Origin: Thermoplasmata archaeon
GTDB lineage: Archaea; Thermoplasmatota; Thermoplasmata; Thermoplasmatales; Thermoplasmataceae
DNA: 22,686 nucleotides
Direction: 5' to 3'
Assembly (NCBI GenBank): GCA_021806345.1
Contig: JAJZXP010000228.1
Coordinates: 1-22,686, forward strand
Positions 1 through 8,078 of this stretch are shown here, one piece after another. The first letter of the stretch is position 1. Each line of letters starts with the position of its first letter. The translations under genes were made by a program, and so were the position numbers. The notes beneath the pieces were generated by a model. The model saw only the letters and a program-made list of their open reading frames with translations. It ran no database searches and was not told the DNA's origin.

Positions 1-2
1 TG

Positions 3-1100
3 GCCCTTTCCCATAACGGCGAGATAGTGAACTATGAGATCTTAAGGAGTGAACTAAAGGAACAGGGAGTACCCTTTGTCACCAAGACGGATTCTGAAGT
101 CCTTTTAAATTTCCTTGCAAAGAGTATCAGACAATGGGGAGTTAAAAATGGAATAAGACATGCAATGGAAACTCTCCAAGGTTCATACTCCTGCGTATTT
201 ATGATACAGGATACAATGTATGCCATTAGGGATCCAAAAGGTTTCAGACCCCTGATTATCGGAAAAACTGGCAGGGAGATTGTTGTTGCTTCGGAAAGTT
301 CTGCTATTGATGTTCTGGGGGGAAAGGTTATCAGGGATGTCGAGCCTGGAGAGGTAATAGAAATTAAGAATGGAGAATTTTCAACCCTATTTCGTATCAG
401 ATCTCAAAGGATTTCCCACTGTATGTTTGAGTACGTATATTTCGCCAGACCAGACAGTGTGATAGATAATGTAGAAGTCTACAACTCAAGGTACAAAATG
501 GGAGAAGAGCTGGCAAGAGAGGCACCAGTAGAGGCTGATGTTGTGGTACCAGTTCCAGACTCAGGAAGAACTCAAGCTTTGAGTTTTGCAAAAACAAGTG
601 GAATAGAATACAGCGAAGGATTATTCAAGAATAGATATTCTGAAAGAACATTCATAATGCCTGGAGATGCCAATAGGGAACTAGCCGTTAAACTGAAATT
701 AAATCCAATAAAATCAGTGATTAGTGGAAAGAGGATGGTACTTGTTGATGACAGTGTGGTGAGGGGGACAACCATGAAAAGGATAGTTACTCTTCTGAGG
801 GAATTTGGTGCCAAGGAAGTCCACGTCAGAATAGCATCCCCGAAGATCATAGCTCCGTGTTATTATGGGGTTGATATGAAAACAAGAGACCAGTTCATCG
901 CAATTGGCAAGAGCGATAATGAAATTTCAAAGGAAGTTGGAGCAGATTCGCTTGCTTACTTAACCATAGAAGGGTTAGTCAAGAGTATTGGAATTGAGAG
1001 GAGAGAGTTATGCCTGGGATGCTTAACAGGAGAGTACCCAACAAAAATAGAAGGAGAAAAGGAAGAGTTTCAAACTACTCTTGAAGCTGGAGAAAATTAG
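3..1100 (+). CDS. purF: amidophosphoribosyltransferase PurF (5'-truncated by window edge)
   Basis: First committed step of purine synthesis: glutamine plus PRPP gives phosphoribosylamine. The frame is open to the window edge and already reads LSHNGEIVNY, the conserved glutamine-amidotransferase segment, before the first possible start (GTG at 27). The true start and the catalytic N-terminal Cys therefore lie outside the window. The PRPP-binding loop VLVDDSVVRGTT is at about 735-770, and PDSGR and MFEYVYFARPDS are also present. Four cysteines sit where the Bacillus-type enzyme binds its 4Fe-4S cluster: SHCMFEY, APCYYG and the C-terminal CLGC. That makes this the Fe-S class of PurF. It converges on the Nop5-like gene, 14 bases away. 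The family call is secure. Confidence 0.96.
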   Translation, partial: ALSHNGEIVNYEILRSELKEQGVPFVTKTDSEVLLNFLAKSIRQWGVKNGIRHAMETLQGSYSCVFMIQDTMYAIRDPKGFRPLIIGKTGREIVVASESSAIDVLGGKVIRDVEPGEVIEIKNGEFSTLFRIRSQRISHCMFEYVYFARPDSVIDNVEVYNSRYKMGEELAREAPVEADVVVPVPDSGRTQALSFAKTSGIEYSEGLFKNRYSERTFIMPGDANRELAVKLKLNPIKSVISGKRMVLVDDSVVRGTTMKRIVTLLREFGAKEVHVRIASPKIIAPCYYGVDMKTRDQFIAIGKSDNEISKEVGADSLAYLTIEGLVKSIGIERRELCLGCLTGEYPTKIEGEKEEFQTTLEAGEN

Positions 1101-1129
1101 ACAGAACGAAACTGTCAGCTTAAATTTTT
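1100..1129. terminator. possible terminator between convergent purF and nop5-like genes
   Basis: GACAG (1100-1104) and CTGTC (1112-1116) form a 5-bp stem with a 7-base loop. On the plus strand a T-rich stretch follows at 1121-1129. The position between two convergent stop codons fits transcription termination, and archaeal terminators need mainly a T-run. The stem is short, so this is tentative. Confidence 0.3.
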
Positions 1130-1906
1130 AATGCTTGCCAAAAATGAGTCAATTTGGGATTGCGAAAATTCATCGTGCAATAGGTCTGCCCTAAAGCAGA
1201 TTGCGAGTTTGCCTGCAAGCTTTCTAGCAGCTTTTCCTCTTTTGTCCTGACTTACCCCTGAGACGAGAGAAGACTTGAATATAATGCCATGCTTTGGCCC
1301 CCGTACCTGCTTGGTCTTGCTCATAAACAGGGCTCTTTCGGAACCGGCAATCTGAATTGCAGACGCAGAGGCAATTGCCAGTCTCTCCATTCCTGTAAAA
1401 TGTGCGAGCAGTTCAACACATAGCAATGGATCTATAACTCTGGTGGAGTTTGGGAATAGAATTTTGGATTCACTTTCTATCTCTCTCCCCATATCTTCCC
1501 TAGACCTGATGAGCTTAATCCCAAGTTCGCCTATAAGCTTATGATTGGGATTTTCTGATTCTGATAGCTTTTTGAAAAATGATGGGGGTTCAAGAGTTTC
1601 TCTTTCAGGCAGTCCAAGTGAAGAGGATTTTTCGTAAAGCAGATTAATATGCTCTTCCATTGAACTGTACACCCCAAATATCTTGATCAGTTGCCAGTCC
1701 CTGCCGAGAGATAATTTTAATTTGAAATTTGCATAAAGCAGTAAAAGTTCTCTTAAGTCCGGTATTTTTTCTTCTGGATGGGTCAGTTCATTTTTAGCTT
1801 CTCCCTTCGAAATCTTCTGAAATAGACCGACCGGATCGGTTTGGAGCATGTTGTAAACTTCCAACTTCCCATTAATTCTTTTTCCGTACCAGTTATCTCT
1901 TACCAT
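1115..1906 (-). CDS. nop5: Nop5/Nop56-like C/D-box sRNP core protein, short form
   Basis: Scaffold of the C/D-box small RNP that guides 2'-O-methylation of rRNA and tRNA together with fibrillarin and L7Ae. The C-terminal NOP domain (about residues 178-250 of 263) is clear: ASAIQIAGSERALF, GPKHGIIF and RGKAARKLAGKLA match the family's ASTIQVLGAEKALF, PPKHGVIFQ and RGKIARALAGKLA. Residues 1-150 are much shorter than usual, as archaeal Nop5 proteins are typically near 370-410 residues. The fibrillarin-binding N-terminal domain and coiled coil seem reduced, and there is no lysine-rich tail. The ATG at 1906 has GGAGG about 10 bases upstream and overlaps the end of cbf5 by 14 bases, so it is the last gene of the long cluster. 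No fibrillarin gene is in the window. Confidence 0.85.
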   Translation of the reverse strand: MVRDNWYGKRINGKLEVYNMLQTDPVGLFQKISKGEAKNELTHPEEKIPDLRELLLLYANFKLKLSLGRDWQLIKIFGVYSSMEEHINLLYEKSSSLGLPERETLEPPSFFKKLSESENPNHKLIGELGIKLIRSREDMGREIESESKILFPNSTRVIDPLLCVELLAHFTGMERLAIASASAIQIAGSERALFMSKTKQVRGPKHGIIFKSSLVSGVSQDKRGKAARKLAGKLAICFRADLLHDEFSQSQIDSFLASIKNLS

Positions 1907-2996
1907 TCCTATTTCCCCTCCTTTGAGGATTTTGGAATTTGTTGGAGCTTCTCCTGTTGCCGTTTCTATTGTTGCTGTAATTTTTATTCTTGGAAGTTGT
2001 ATGTAATTTTTCTCTGCGTATTGACTCGTTCCTGTTTATATTTACCCTTTTACTCTTTATTTTGGGATTCTCCTGAAGGATGTCTTGCCTGGGGGAACTT
2101 GATTTTTCTGGATCGATTAGAACCCGGTCAAGATCAACTAATTTAGTATCGGATATCTGGTTGAATGAGGCAAGCATCTTACCCGTTCCAACAAGCATTC
2201 CAGTTTCAGAAATCACCGCAACCCGGTCTCCTAAAAGTGGTTCACCGATTATGGCTTTTACGCCTCCTGGAAATATGTCCGACCCATGGGCGATATTCTT
2301 AAGCGCCGAACTTTTTACCACAACTTTGCTGAATTCCGATAGTAGAAAATTCGTCTGATAAAGGGATTCCTTAATCGGATGTTCATTTCCATTTTTGGCA
2401 ACCTGTAGCTTATCACTCAACTGCTGAAGTGTGATTGCCATCCCCTCTTTGAACGGCCCGGTTGAAACTCTCCTCAGATCTGTCATATTTGCCTTGGTCC
2501 CAAGATAATATCCTATGTCGAGACACAGTGTTCTTATGTATGTGCCTGACTGGCAACGAACCTTGAAAAGTATGTCCCTTGCCCTTATTTCCAATATCTG
2601 CAGATCATAAATCCGTCTCGACCTGAGCTTCCTTGATACAGCACTCTTGATTGGGGGCAGTTGATATAATTCTCCAACAAATGACCTGAATGCATCCCTG
2701 ATCTTTTCTTCATCACAATCGCCGTGAAGTTTCATGGATCCAACATATTCCTTTGGATATTCATGGGCAATATCAACCAGTCTCACCGCCTTCCCTAGTG
2801 CTACAACCAAAAGGCCAGTGGCTTGCGGGTCAAGTGTCCCAATGTGCCCAACCCTCTCTATTCCCGTCAGGGTTCTGACCCAATAATCGATTTGATGGCT
2901 TGTTGGGCCCTTTGGCTTGTCTATGCAGATAAAGCATCCTTCATCTTGGATTGGGAAAGACCAGTTTGTAGATTTTATTTGCAATTTCCTCAGCAC
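1893..2996 (-). CDS. truB: tRNA/rRNA pseudouridine synthase Cbf5 (TruB family)
   Basis: Catalytic subunit of archaeal H/ACA RNPs, which convert uridine to pseudouridine in rRNA; it can also act on tRNA U55. It shows IDKPKGPTSH, then the catalytic motif HIGTLDPQATG with the nucleophile Asp at about residue 56, RTLCLDIG, and a C-terminal PUA domain (about 215-294). Residues 295-367 form a basic, Asn-rich, low-complexity tail beyond the PUA domain. The longest start is a GTG at 2996 that overlaps cmk by 56 bases; an in-frame stop lies just upstream and a TTG at 2984 is the alternative. The start is uncertain and the N-terminus is shorter than in many archaeal Cbf5 proteins. The end overlaps the nop5-like gene. 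Confidence 0.93.
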   Translation of the reverse strand: MLRKLQIKSTNWSFPIQDEGCFICIDKPKGPTSHQIDYWVRTLTGIERVGHIGTLDPQATGLLVVALGKAVRLVDIAHEYPKEYVGSMKLHGDCDEEKIRDAFRSFVGELYQLPPIKSAVSRKLRSRRIYDLQILEIRARDILFKVRCQSGTYIRTLCLDIGYYLGTKANMTDLRRVSTGPFKEGMAITLQQLSDKLQVAKNGNEHPIKESLYQTNFLLSEFSKVVVKSSALKNIAHGSDIFPGGVKAIIGEPLLGDRVAVISETGMLVGTGKMLASFNQISDTKLVDLDRVLIDPEKSSSPRQDILQENPKIKSKRVNINRNESIRREKLHTTSKNKNYSNNRNGNRRSSNKFQNPQRRGNRNGKR

Positions 2997-3471
2997 TTCC
3001 TGTTTCAGTATTGATTACTGTATCATATATGCTTTTATCTTCCATGCGAAAGTTGAAAAATTTGAGAAATCTTAAATTTTCAGAATCTTCTCTCAGCTTC
3101 ACCAGATTTCTAACATCTTCCAGGTCCTCCCTCTTCGATACTCTGGAAACACGAGTGTCAAGGGACGCATCTAAAAAAATCCTGAAGGTCTCTATTCCTG
3201 CCCGGTACGATATCCATCCTGACAGCCTTGACTCGACTATTATGCAATCGTTCTCCTTCATGAACTGTTCTATAATCTCATTGAGCTTAAAATCCAGTGT
3301 ATCGTCTTTTTCTGCAAGCAGGTTTAGGTCTTCGATGGACACACCCATTTCATCTGCGAGCTTCCTGAAGAAATAACCCCCGGAATAGACCTTATAGCCC
3401 GTAAGTTTTCCTAAAATATTGGAAACAGTGGTTTTCCCACTTCCTATATGACCACTGATCGAGATTCTCAT
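2941..3471 (-). CDS. cmk: cytidylate kinase, archaeal type
   Basis: Phosphorylates CMP/dCMP to the diphosphate using ATP. The P-loop GHIGSGKTT is at residues 7-15, followed by a kinase fold with VESRLSGW in the central region and VSKRED as a likely lid segment. The length of 176 residues fits the short archaeal Cmk family, which lies beside cbf5 in many archaea. It starts at an ATG that overlaps the DUF106 stop in an ATGA arrangement (3468-3471), and its 3' end is overlapped by cbf5. In many archaea eL34 precedes this gene and eL14 follows it; neither fits here. Confidence 0.93.
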   Translation of the reverse strand: MRISISGHIGSGKTTVSNILGKLTGYKVYSGGYFFRKLADEMGVSIEDLNLLAEKDDTLDFKLNEIIEQFMKENDCIIVESRLSGWISYRAGIETFRIFLDASLDTRVSRVSKREDLEDVRNLVKLREDSENLRFLKFFNFRMEDKSIYDTVINTETGSAEEIANKIYKLVFPNPR

Positions 3472-4199
3472 TGCACAACAGAAGAGAGTTCAGTACTCTG
3501 ATATTTCTTCAACTGGTATGAAAAATCGATGTATTTGATTATCATTGTAATTAGGTACCCGACAATCATATTGGAGAGGAACGATATTATAATCCAGCTT
3601 GGGAAGAACAGTATCACTGCATTAAGATTTACATTTGATGCCCATGGAAAAGAAACGTAAGAAAATGTCAGGTGAGCAAGGAAGAAGTACAGCCATACGA
3701 ATATAAGCAGTGTGAACATTGATAGAATTATCAGTGGTGTTGTGCTGCTCATTTGGACAAATTGCTGATCCATCATGCTTTCCTGCTGCATCTTTCTCAG
3801 CTTGTTTATCTTGTCTCTGTCATTTGACCTGAAGGCTTCATTTGAAGCTTTTCTGTATGCCATCTGACGATTCTGGGCCTTTCCAACCTTCAGCCAGTCT
3901 GTAAAGAAGTATCTGGGGATACCACTCACTATTCCTGTCAAAATTCCTGAGAATGCAATTGTGTATACGGGGAATCTGTAGCCAAAACCAATTAGTGGAT
4001 AAAGAGCAAACTGAAATGCACTGCCAATGGCATTCCTGATGGGGGTAACATAGATTATAACTATACTGAAAATAAACATTCCAAAGTACATTCCCTGGAA
4101 TTTCAGCATTTTCTTTTGCATTTCTTTCTGTCGCATATATTTCTCGTACGAGGGATCATCCGGCTTTGGTGCTGGTTGACCCGGTCTATTATTCATCAT
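3468..4199 (-). CDS. DUF106 membrane protein (EMC3/TMCO1/YidC-like insertase family)
   Basis: Probable archaeal member of the Oxa1 superfamily, helping insert membrane proteins alongside SecY. The 243 residues show hydrophobic segments at about 36-53, 76-95, 154-175 and 196-222. A charged, probably coiled-coil cytoplasmic stretch (about 102-150, rich in K, R, Q and M) lies between the second and third, which is the usual DUF106 layout. The N-terminal 30 residues are polar and proline-containing. It sits between adk and cmk, as in other archaeal r-protein clusters, with 4-base ATGA overlaps on both sides. The family call rests on context, topology and resemblance; insertase function is inferred from published work on the family. 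Confidence 0.87.
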   Translation of the reverse strand: MMNNRPGQPAPKPDDPSYEKYMRQKEMQKKMLKFQGMYFGMFIFSIVIIYVTPIRNAIGSAFQFALYPLIGFGYRFPVYTIAFSGILTGIVSGIPRYFFTDWLKVGKAQNRQMAYRKASNEAFRSNDRDKINKLRKMQQESMMDQQFVQMSSTTPLIILSMFTLLIFVWLYFFLAHLTFSYVSFPWASNVNLNAVILFFPSWIIISFLSNMIVGYLITMIIKYIDFSYQLKKYQSTELSSVVQ

Positions 4200-4744
4200 T
4201 TCGATAACCTCTCTAATATCTTCGCTGCCACTTCCTCCGCCTTTCCGGGCAGATTGGTAAGGAATGACACAGTGGCTCCTGTGTAAACTGAATAGGCTAC
4301 TGCAAAGGAACGGTTAATTTCCTGATGCAGCTTTATATCTTCTACACTTTCCTCATCTCTTAATCTGGTGCCGTCATTACTTCTTCTTTTTTTGATTTCC
4401 TTTGGATCGGCCTCCAGCAGGAAAAAGGCAGAAACCTTCAGCTCTTTGAGAACCCACTCAGGTAATCCTGGAAGGAAACCTCTGGGTCCCATTATTGCCA
4501 TGTGAGTGTCTATTATAACATCTTCCATTTGTCCGATTGCTGTTGCAGCCTTCTTTTGAAGGTTGATCTGCGTCTCAACGTTTAATTTTCTGATTTCATC
4601 CCTTGTTTCAACAATTTTGATATCCCTTGCCATTTCGTACATTAGAGTTCCAAAATTGATGATATCGTAGCTTGTGGATTTCTCCACAACCTGTAAAACT
4701 GTGGACTTGCCAACACCTGCGACACCAGCAATCACAATTCTCAT
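4196..4744 (-). CDS. adkA: archaeal adenylate kinase AdkA
   Basis: Catalyses AMP + ATP to 2 ADP. The P-loop GVAGVGKST is at residues 7-15, followed by VINFGTLMYE-type AMP-binding residues (IINFGTLMYEMA), DVIIDTHMAI and the FLLEADPKEI / RRSNDGTRLRD region typical of the archaeal family, which differs from bacterial Adk. At 182 residues it is slightly short of the family's approximately 190. The ATG at 4744 follows tandem TGA TGA stops of secY. A GGAGG formed by the last secY codons lies about 7 bases upstream, so translation is probably coupled to secY. It overlaps DUF106 by 4 bases. Confidence 0.94.
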   Translation of the reverse strand: MRIVIAGVAGVGKSTVLQVVEKSTSYDIINFGTLMYEMARDIKIVETRDEIRKLNVETQINLQKKAATAIGQMEDVIIDTHMAIMGPRGFLPGLPEWVLKELKVSAFFLLEADPKEIKKRRSNDGTRLRDEESVEDIKLHQEINRSFAVAYSVYTGATVSFLTNLPGKAEEVAAKILERLSK

Positions 4745-4747
4745 TCA

Positions 4748-6535
4748 TCATCCTCCAGAGAAGAATTGCCTGATGAGTGGATGCATTTCCATCATCTGTT
4801 CTTTTCCCATTGCCTCGTAGAATTGGATTACAATCCCTACAGCAAGCAGCAGTCCTGTCCCTGAAGTCTGTCCAACGGTTCCTATGAGATCTGCTGACGC
4901 CGCAAGGAGACCAACAGCAGCCCCGCTGAAGACCGTTATCACAGGTATGTACTTCTTAAGCACTCTCTCCAGCACTTTAGGATCTCTCCTGAAGCCCGGA
5001 ATTTGCATTCCTGAAGATATTATTTGTTTTGCAACTGAAGCGGGTCCCATATTTGTGGTTTCAATCCAGAACTTCGCAAACAGGATACTTGCACCAGTCA
5101 TAAACCCAAGGAAAACGATAATGTGGATGACCTCTTCCCATGCTGTGTGGTTGAATAACACCGTTGGACCATACACCGCTGGCTGAAGAATCGGGAAAAG
5201 CCAATCTGCTATACCATTGGGTGTGGAAAGATAGAATGCCAATCCGCCGGTTGGTGTGGATGATGAAACTCCAACTGCGCTGGCTTGGGATGCGCTTAAG
5301 TAAGACCCGAGCATTTGATTGTGACCCAGTATGGGAATGTGGGAAAGCGCTGGACTACTCCAAAACAAAAGAGTCCACATGGAGACATTGGCCAGCAAAG
5401 CGGTCGCTAGGATGACAGGTATGTTGGATGCGTAGAACAATTGCAGAGGATATCTTCCCCTGGCTCCCCTGACCCTCTCATGAGCTATGGGCAGTTCCAC
5501 CTTGCTGCTCTGGAAATATGCCACTATGAAGAATATGAGCAATGTTCCAAGTAACGCTATAATGGGATTGGGTGGAGAAAATAACAACCTTGGAATTCCA
5601 AGTGAACTCTGAAGGTATGAAGCTGAACCGTATATGGAGGTGTACAGAATGTTCGGTAAAGTCCCAACTGGAGGGTTGTTCAGTGAAGGGGTCGTGGAAA
5701 GCGAGTAAGGCAGAGACGTGTTTACTGGGGCCCAGTTAAAAGCTCCGGTGAATAGCTGCTGAGATACTCCTGCGGCTATGAACAGAGATATACCCGATCC
5801 TATTCCATATTTTGAAACAAGTTCGTCCATCAGGAAGACCAGATATGATCCAAAGAATAACTGGGATACTATGATACTTTCAGAAATGAAATATCCGTAG
5901 CCTGGTGCCATATTGTTAAGTGTTGTGATCAGTGCTGGATCTGGAACGAGATATCCAAAAGCCTGTGGTATGGCTTCGACAAAAATCATTAATATTACTA
6001 TGAGTTTTTGTGTTCCCTGATATATTGCCTTATCTTCAGAATTTGTAAGATCTATGTTGAAGATTTTAGCTCCGGCAAATAGCTGCATTACTATACTGGC
6101 AGTAACTATTGGCCCGATTCCCAGGTCCATCAAAGATCCTTCAGCACCTGCAAAAATAGCCCTGAATGATGCAAAAACGTCTATTGTCCTACTCTGGTCC
6201 AGTCCATACACGTAAATATTTGTCAATACAAAGTATAGTACGACCACCAGAAATGTCCACAGCAACTTATATTTGAAAGCGACGTGACCCTTTGCCTTTT
6301 TAACTGCAGGCAGCTTTGCCGTTAGATTTTCCAGACCGTACAGCTTTGATTTCTTTGGACCCTTGTAACTCAGCACCAGATAAAGAATGCCAAATAATGG
6401 AGCCAGAAGAATTCCTGCAATAGCCAGCTTGGGCAATGGCAACTTGCTAAAATACCAGAATACTCCCATGACCATGAGGTATAGAAGTATTGTTGGAATC
6501 GCGCTTGTCCTATTCCTTTCTATCTTCTTGCTCAT
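4748..6535 (-). CDS. secY: preprotein translocase subunit SecY (N-terminally extended)
   Basis: Pore of the Sec translocon (Sec61 alpha homologue). Core family sequence is present throughout: LGIGPIVTASIVMQL after the plug region, GIGSGISLFIAAGVSQ, ELPIAHERVRG with the cytoplasmic basic loop, ASNIPVILATALLAN, YYLSTP-like FYLSTPNG, and FRRDPKVLERVLKKYIP before the last helices. The 595 residues exceed the roughly 440-490 of many archaeal SecY proteins. Two additional hydrophobic helices (about 12-30 and 37-56) precede the conserved start near residue 66 (YGLENLTAKLPAVKKAKGHV), and the loop around residues 255-310 is also long. The ATG at 6535 overlaps uL15 by 26 bases and has no strong Shine-Dalgarno, so the exact start is less sure than the gene. 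Confidence 0.95.
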   Translation of the reverse strand: MSKKIERNRTSAIPTILLYLMVMGVFWYFSKLPLPKLAIAGILLAPLFGILYLVLSYKGPKKSKLYGLENLTAKLPAVKKAKGHVAFKYKLLWTFLVVVLYFVLTNIYVYGLDQSRTIDVFASFRAIFAGAEGSLMDLGIGPIVTASIVMQLFAGAKIFNIDLTNSEDKAIYQGTQKLIVILMIFVEAIPQAFGYLVPDPALITTLNNMAPGYGYFISESIIVSQLFFGSYLVFLMDELVSKYGIGSGISLFIAAGVSQQLFTGAFNWAPVNTSLPYSLSTTPSLNNPPVGTLPNILYTSIYGSASYLQSSLGIPRLLFSPPNPIIALLGTLLIFFIVAYFQSSKVELPIAHERVRGARGRYPLQLFYASNIPVILATALLANVSMWTLLFWSSPALSHIPILGHNQMLGSYLSASQASAVGVSSSTPTGGLAFYLSTPNGIADWLFPILQPAVYGPTVLFNHTAWEEVIHIIVFLGFMTGASILFAKFWIETTNMGPASVAKQIISSGMQIPGFRRDPKVLERVLKKYIPVITVFSGAAVGLLAASADLIGTVGQTSGTGLLLAVGIVIQFYEAMGKEQMMEMHPLIRQFFSGG

Positions 6536-6953
6536 CTGATTCTACCGATATCCCCATAACCATAAGCTTATTTATGCATCTTTCGGTTGTTTTTGGCACA
6601 ATTATCTTTGATTTTACTCTGAATTCTCCCGTTGCCAAAAGTTTTGTATAACCTGCCGATTTCAGATCGACAATGGTTTCTCCCTGTTCTTCCCTTACAA
6701 ATCCCTTGTTTTTTAGGGAATCCATTGACTCGGCCAGTTCTCTTAATGTTATTGGAATTTCCAATGCAGCATGCGTATGACTTTTAAACCCGTGAACTCC
6801 GAAATGATCCCTGTCGTACTTCAGTACCAGAAGTTGTCTGTGTTTTCCCAAGCCTGCAAGACCTGAGCCACCTCTCTTTCCTTTTCCCCTTCCGGATTTA
6901 AATCCTCTTCCGTATCTTCCACCTCTTTGCTTTTTAGTTCTGGTTCGCACCAC
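6510..6953 (-). CDS. rpl15: ribosomal protein uL15
   Basis: Large-subunit protein that binds 23S rRNA late in assembly. The N-terminus is basic and glycine-rich (RTKKQRGGRYGRG, GRGKGKRGGSG), followed by GKHRQLLVLKYDRDHFGVHGF, typical of archaeal L15. The C-terminus ends in a short acidic and basic tail (SDEQEDRKE). The length is 147 residues. The start is one of two adjacent GTG codons (6953 or 6950). A GGGGGTGA formed by the last codons of uL30 lies about 8 bases upstream and supports either. It overlaps uL30 by 20 bases and secY by 26. Confidence 0.96.
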   Translation of the reverse strand: MVRTRTKKQRGGRYGRGFKSGRGKGKRGGSGLAGLGKHRQLLVLKYDRDHFGVHGFKSHTHAALEIPITLRELAESMDSLKNKGFVREEQGETIVDLKSAGYTKLLATGEFRVKSKIIVPKTTERCINKLMVMGISVESDEQEDRKE

Positions 6954-7431
6954 TTACTTTCACCCCCGGCAATAACATTTTGAGCACAAGCTCGTTTATT
7001 TTTGGTCCCCTGTAACCCAGCGTACCCTTCTTGTTGAATTGAATCCTTATGTATTCATATCCGCCCTTAGGAGGATGCATTCTCAATACAGGAATAATAT
7101 CGGGTATATCCCTGAATTTAAGTTTTCCGTCCATAATTTCCTGCGCCAGTGCGGCAAATCCGTCTAGATTCATTTTCTCCTTGAGATATTCCTCGGTTAA
7201 TGACTTTCTTCCCTTCAGGAGGGCTCTTGTTTTAAGTACCTCTACCAGGGTCTCTTTGTCTATCTCCCCCCATGTAATGTAATCTTTTGCGGACTGCAGC
7301 ATTCCCTGGAAAGTTTCTGACTCCTTTACAATCACCATGTGATTAATATGGTGCAAGCCCATAAGTTCTGTTGCCTTCTTGGCTGCAGGATTCATTCCTG
7401 TAGTTCCTCTAACCCTAATTACCGCCAGCAC
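6934..7431 (-). CDS. rpl30: ribosomal protein uL30
   Basis: Large-subunit protein of the archaeal/eukaryotic long L30 (L7) type. It begins LAVIRVRGTTG, then KATELMGLHHINHMVIV, and ends near the RMHPPKGGYE and GYRGPKINELV segments. I prefer the GTG at 7431, which yields a start beginning MLAVIRVRG as in relatives and has GGGGAG 8 bases upstream. A GTG at 7440 in the same frame would add three residues but leaves almost no spacing. With the chosen start it is 165 residues and overlaps uS5 by 17 bases. Confidence 0.94.
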   Translation of the reverse strand: MLAVIRVRGTTGMNPAAKKATELMGLHHINHMVIVKESETFQGMLQSAKDYITWGEIDKETLVEVLKTRALLKGRKSLTEEYLKEKMNLDGFAALAQEIMDGKLKFRDIPDIIPVLRMHPPKGGYEYIRIQFNKKGTLGYRGPKINELVLKMLLPGVKVSGANQN

Positions 7432-8077
7432 TTGAAACACTCCCCTTATATATAGGTGTACTCAGGACAATGCTTGGATTGATCCTGATTTCTATTGTCT
7501 GCCTGAGTGCCGCAAAGGTTGCTTCTGCATAGTTGACAGTTGTTTTGGTGTGTCCCTTTGCAAAACCCCAGGCATCCTCTATTCCAGCCATTCTGAGAAT
7601 TGTCTTGGCCACATCTCCAGTTGCCCTTCCAACGCCCTGGGGTGAAGGTTTTATAATTACTGTTACAGACCCCACATGACCTGAGACCTGGAATGGCACT
7701 GTATGTGCCCTACCGCAACCGCATTCCCATGAACCGCATCCCCTTCTTATTTCTATGATGTTCAGTTTTGCATTATTGATGGCCTTTCTTATTGCTGGTG
7801 CAGCCTCCTTTGCCTTTCCCCTTCCCAGTCCAACGAAACCGTCTTCGTTTCCTATTACTGCTGTTATAGAATAGTTCATCCTTCTTCCGGAGTCGGTCAT
7901 TCTCTGAGCCCTTTCAATGTAGATTATTTCATCCTTGATATCGGGCATTAACATGTCTACTATCTGGTATTCCCTAAGGGGAAGTTTTGTTGCCAGTGCT
8001 TCGGACATCGATTTTATTTCCCCAGAAGCCACTTTCTTTCCAAGCTCCGTCTTGGGAGCCCACTGTTCTCCTTCCAT
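7415..8077 (-). CDS. rps5: ribosomal protein uS5
   Basis: Small-subunit protein at the mRNA entry region, with roles in decoding fidelity. It shows the dsRNA-binding-like segment AVIGNEDGFVGLGRGKAKEA, then RGCGSWECGCGRAHTVPF and PSPQGVGRATGDVAKTILRMAGI, all archaeal S5 hallmarks. Length is 220 residues. It starts one base after the uL18 stop, with GGTGA in the last uL18 codons as ribosome binding site. The 3' end overlaps uL30. Confidence 0.97.
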   Translation of the reverse strand: MEGEQWAPKTELGKKVASGEIKSMSEALATKLPLREYQIVDMLMPDIKDEIIYIERAQRMTDSGRRMNYSITAVIGNEDGFVGLGRGKAKEAAPAIRKAINNAKLNIIEIRRGCGSWECGCGRAHTVPFQVSGHVGSVTVIIKPSPQGVGRATGDVAKTILRMAGIEDAWGFAKGHTKTTVNYAEATFAALRQTIEIRINPSIVLSTPIYKGSVSSAGGN

Positions 8078-8078
8078 T

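Noticed and set aside
1841..2146. Plus-strand frame of about 100 codons over the cbf5/nop5 junction
   Set aside because: It is antisense to two recognised genes and rich in Cys, Phe and Leu, as expected for the complement of the basic Cbf5 tail.
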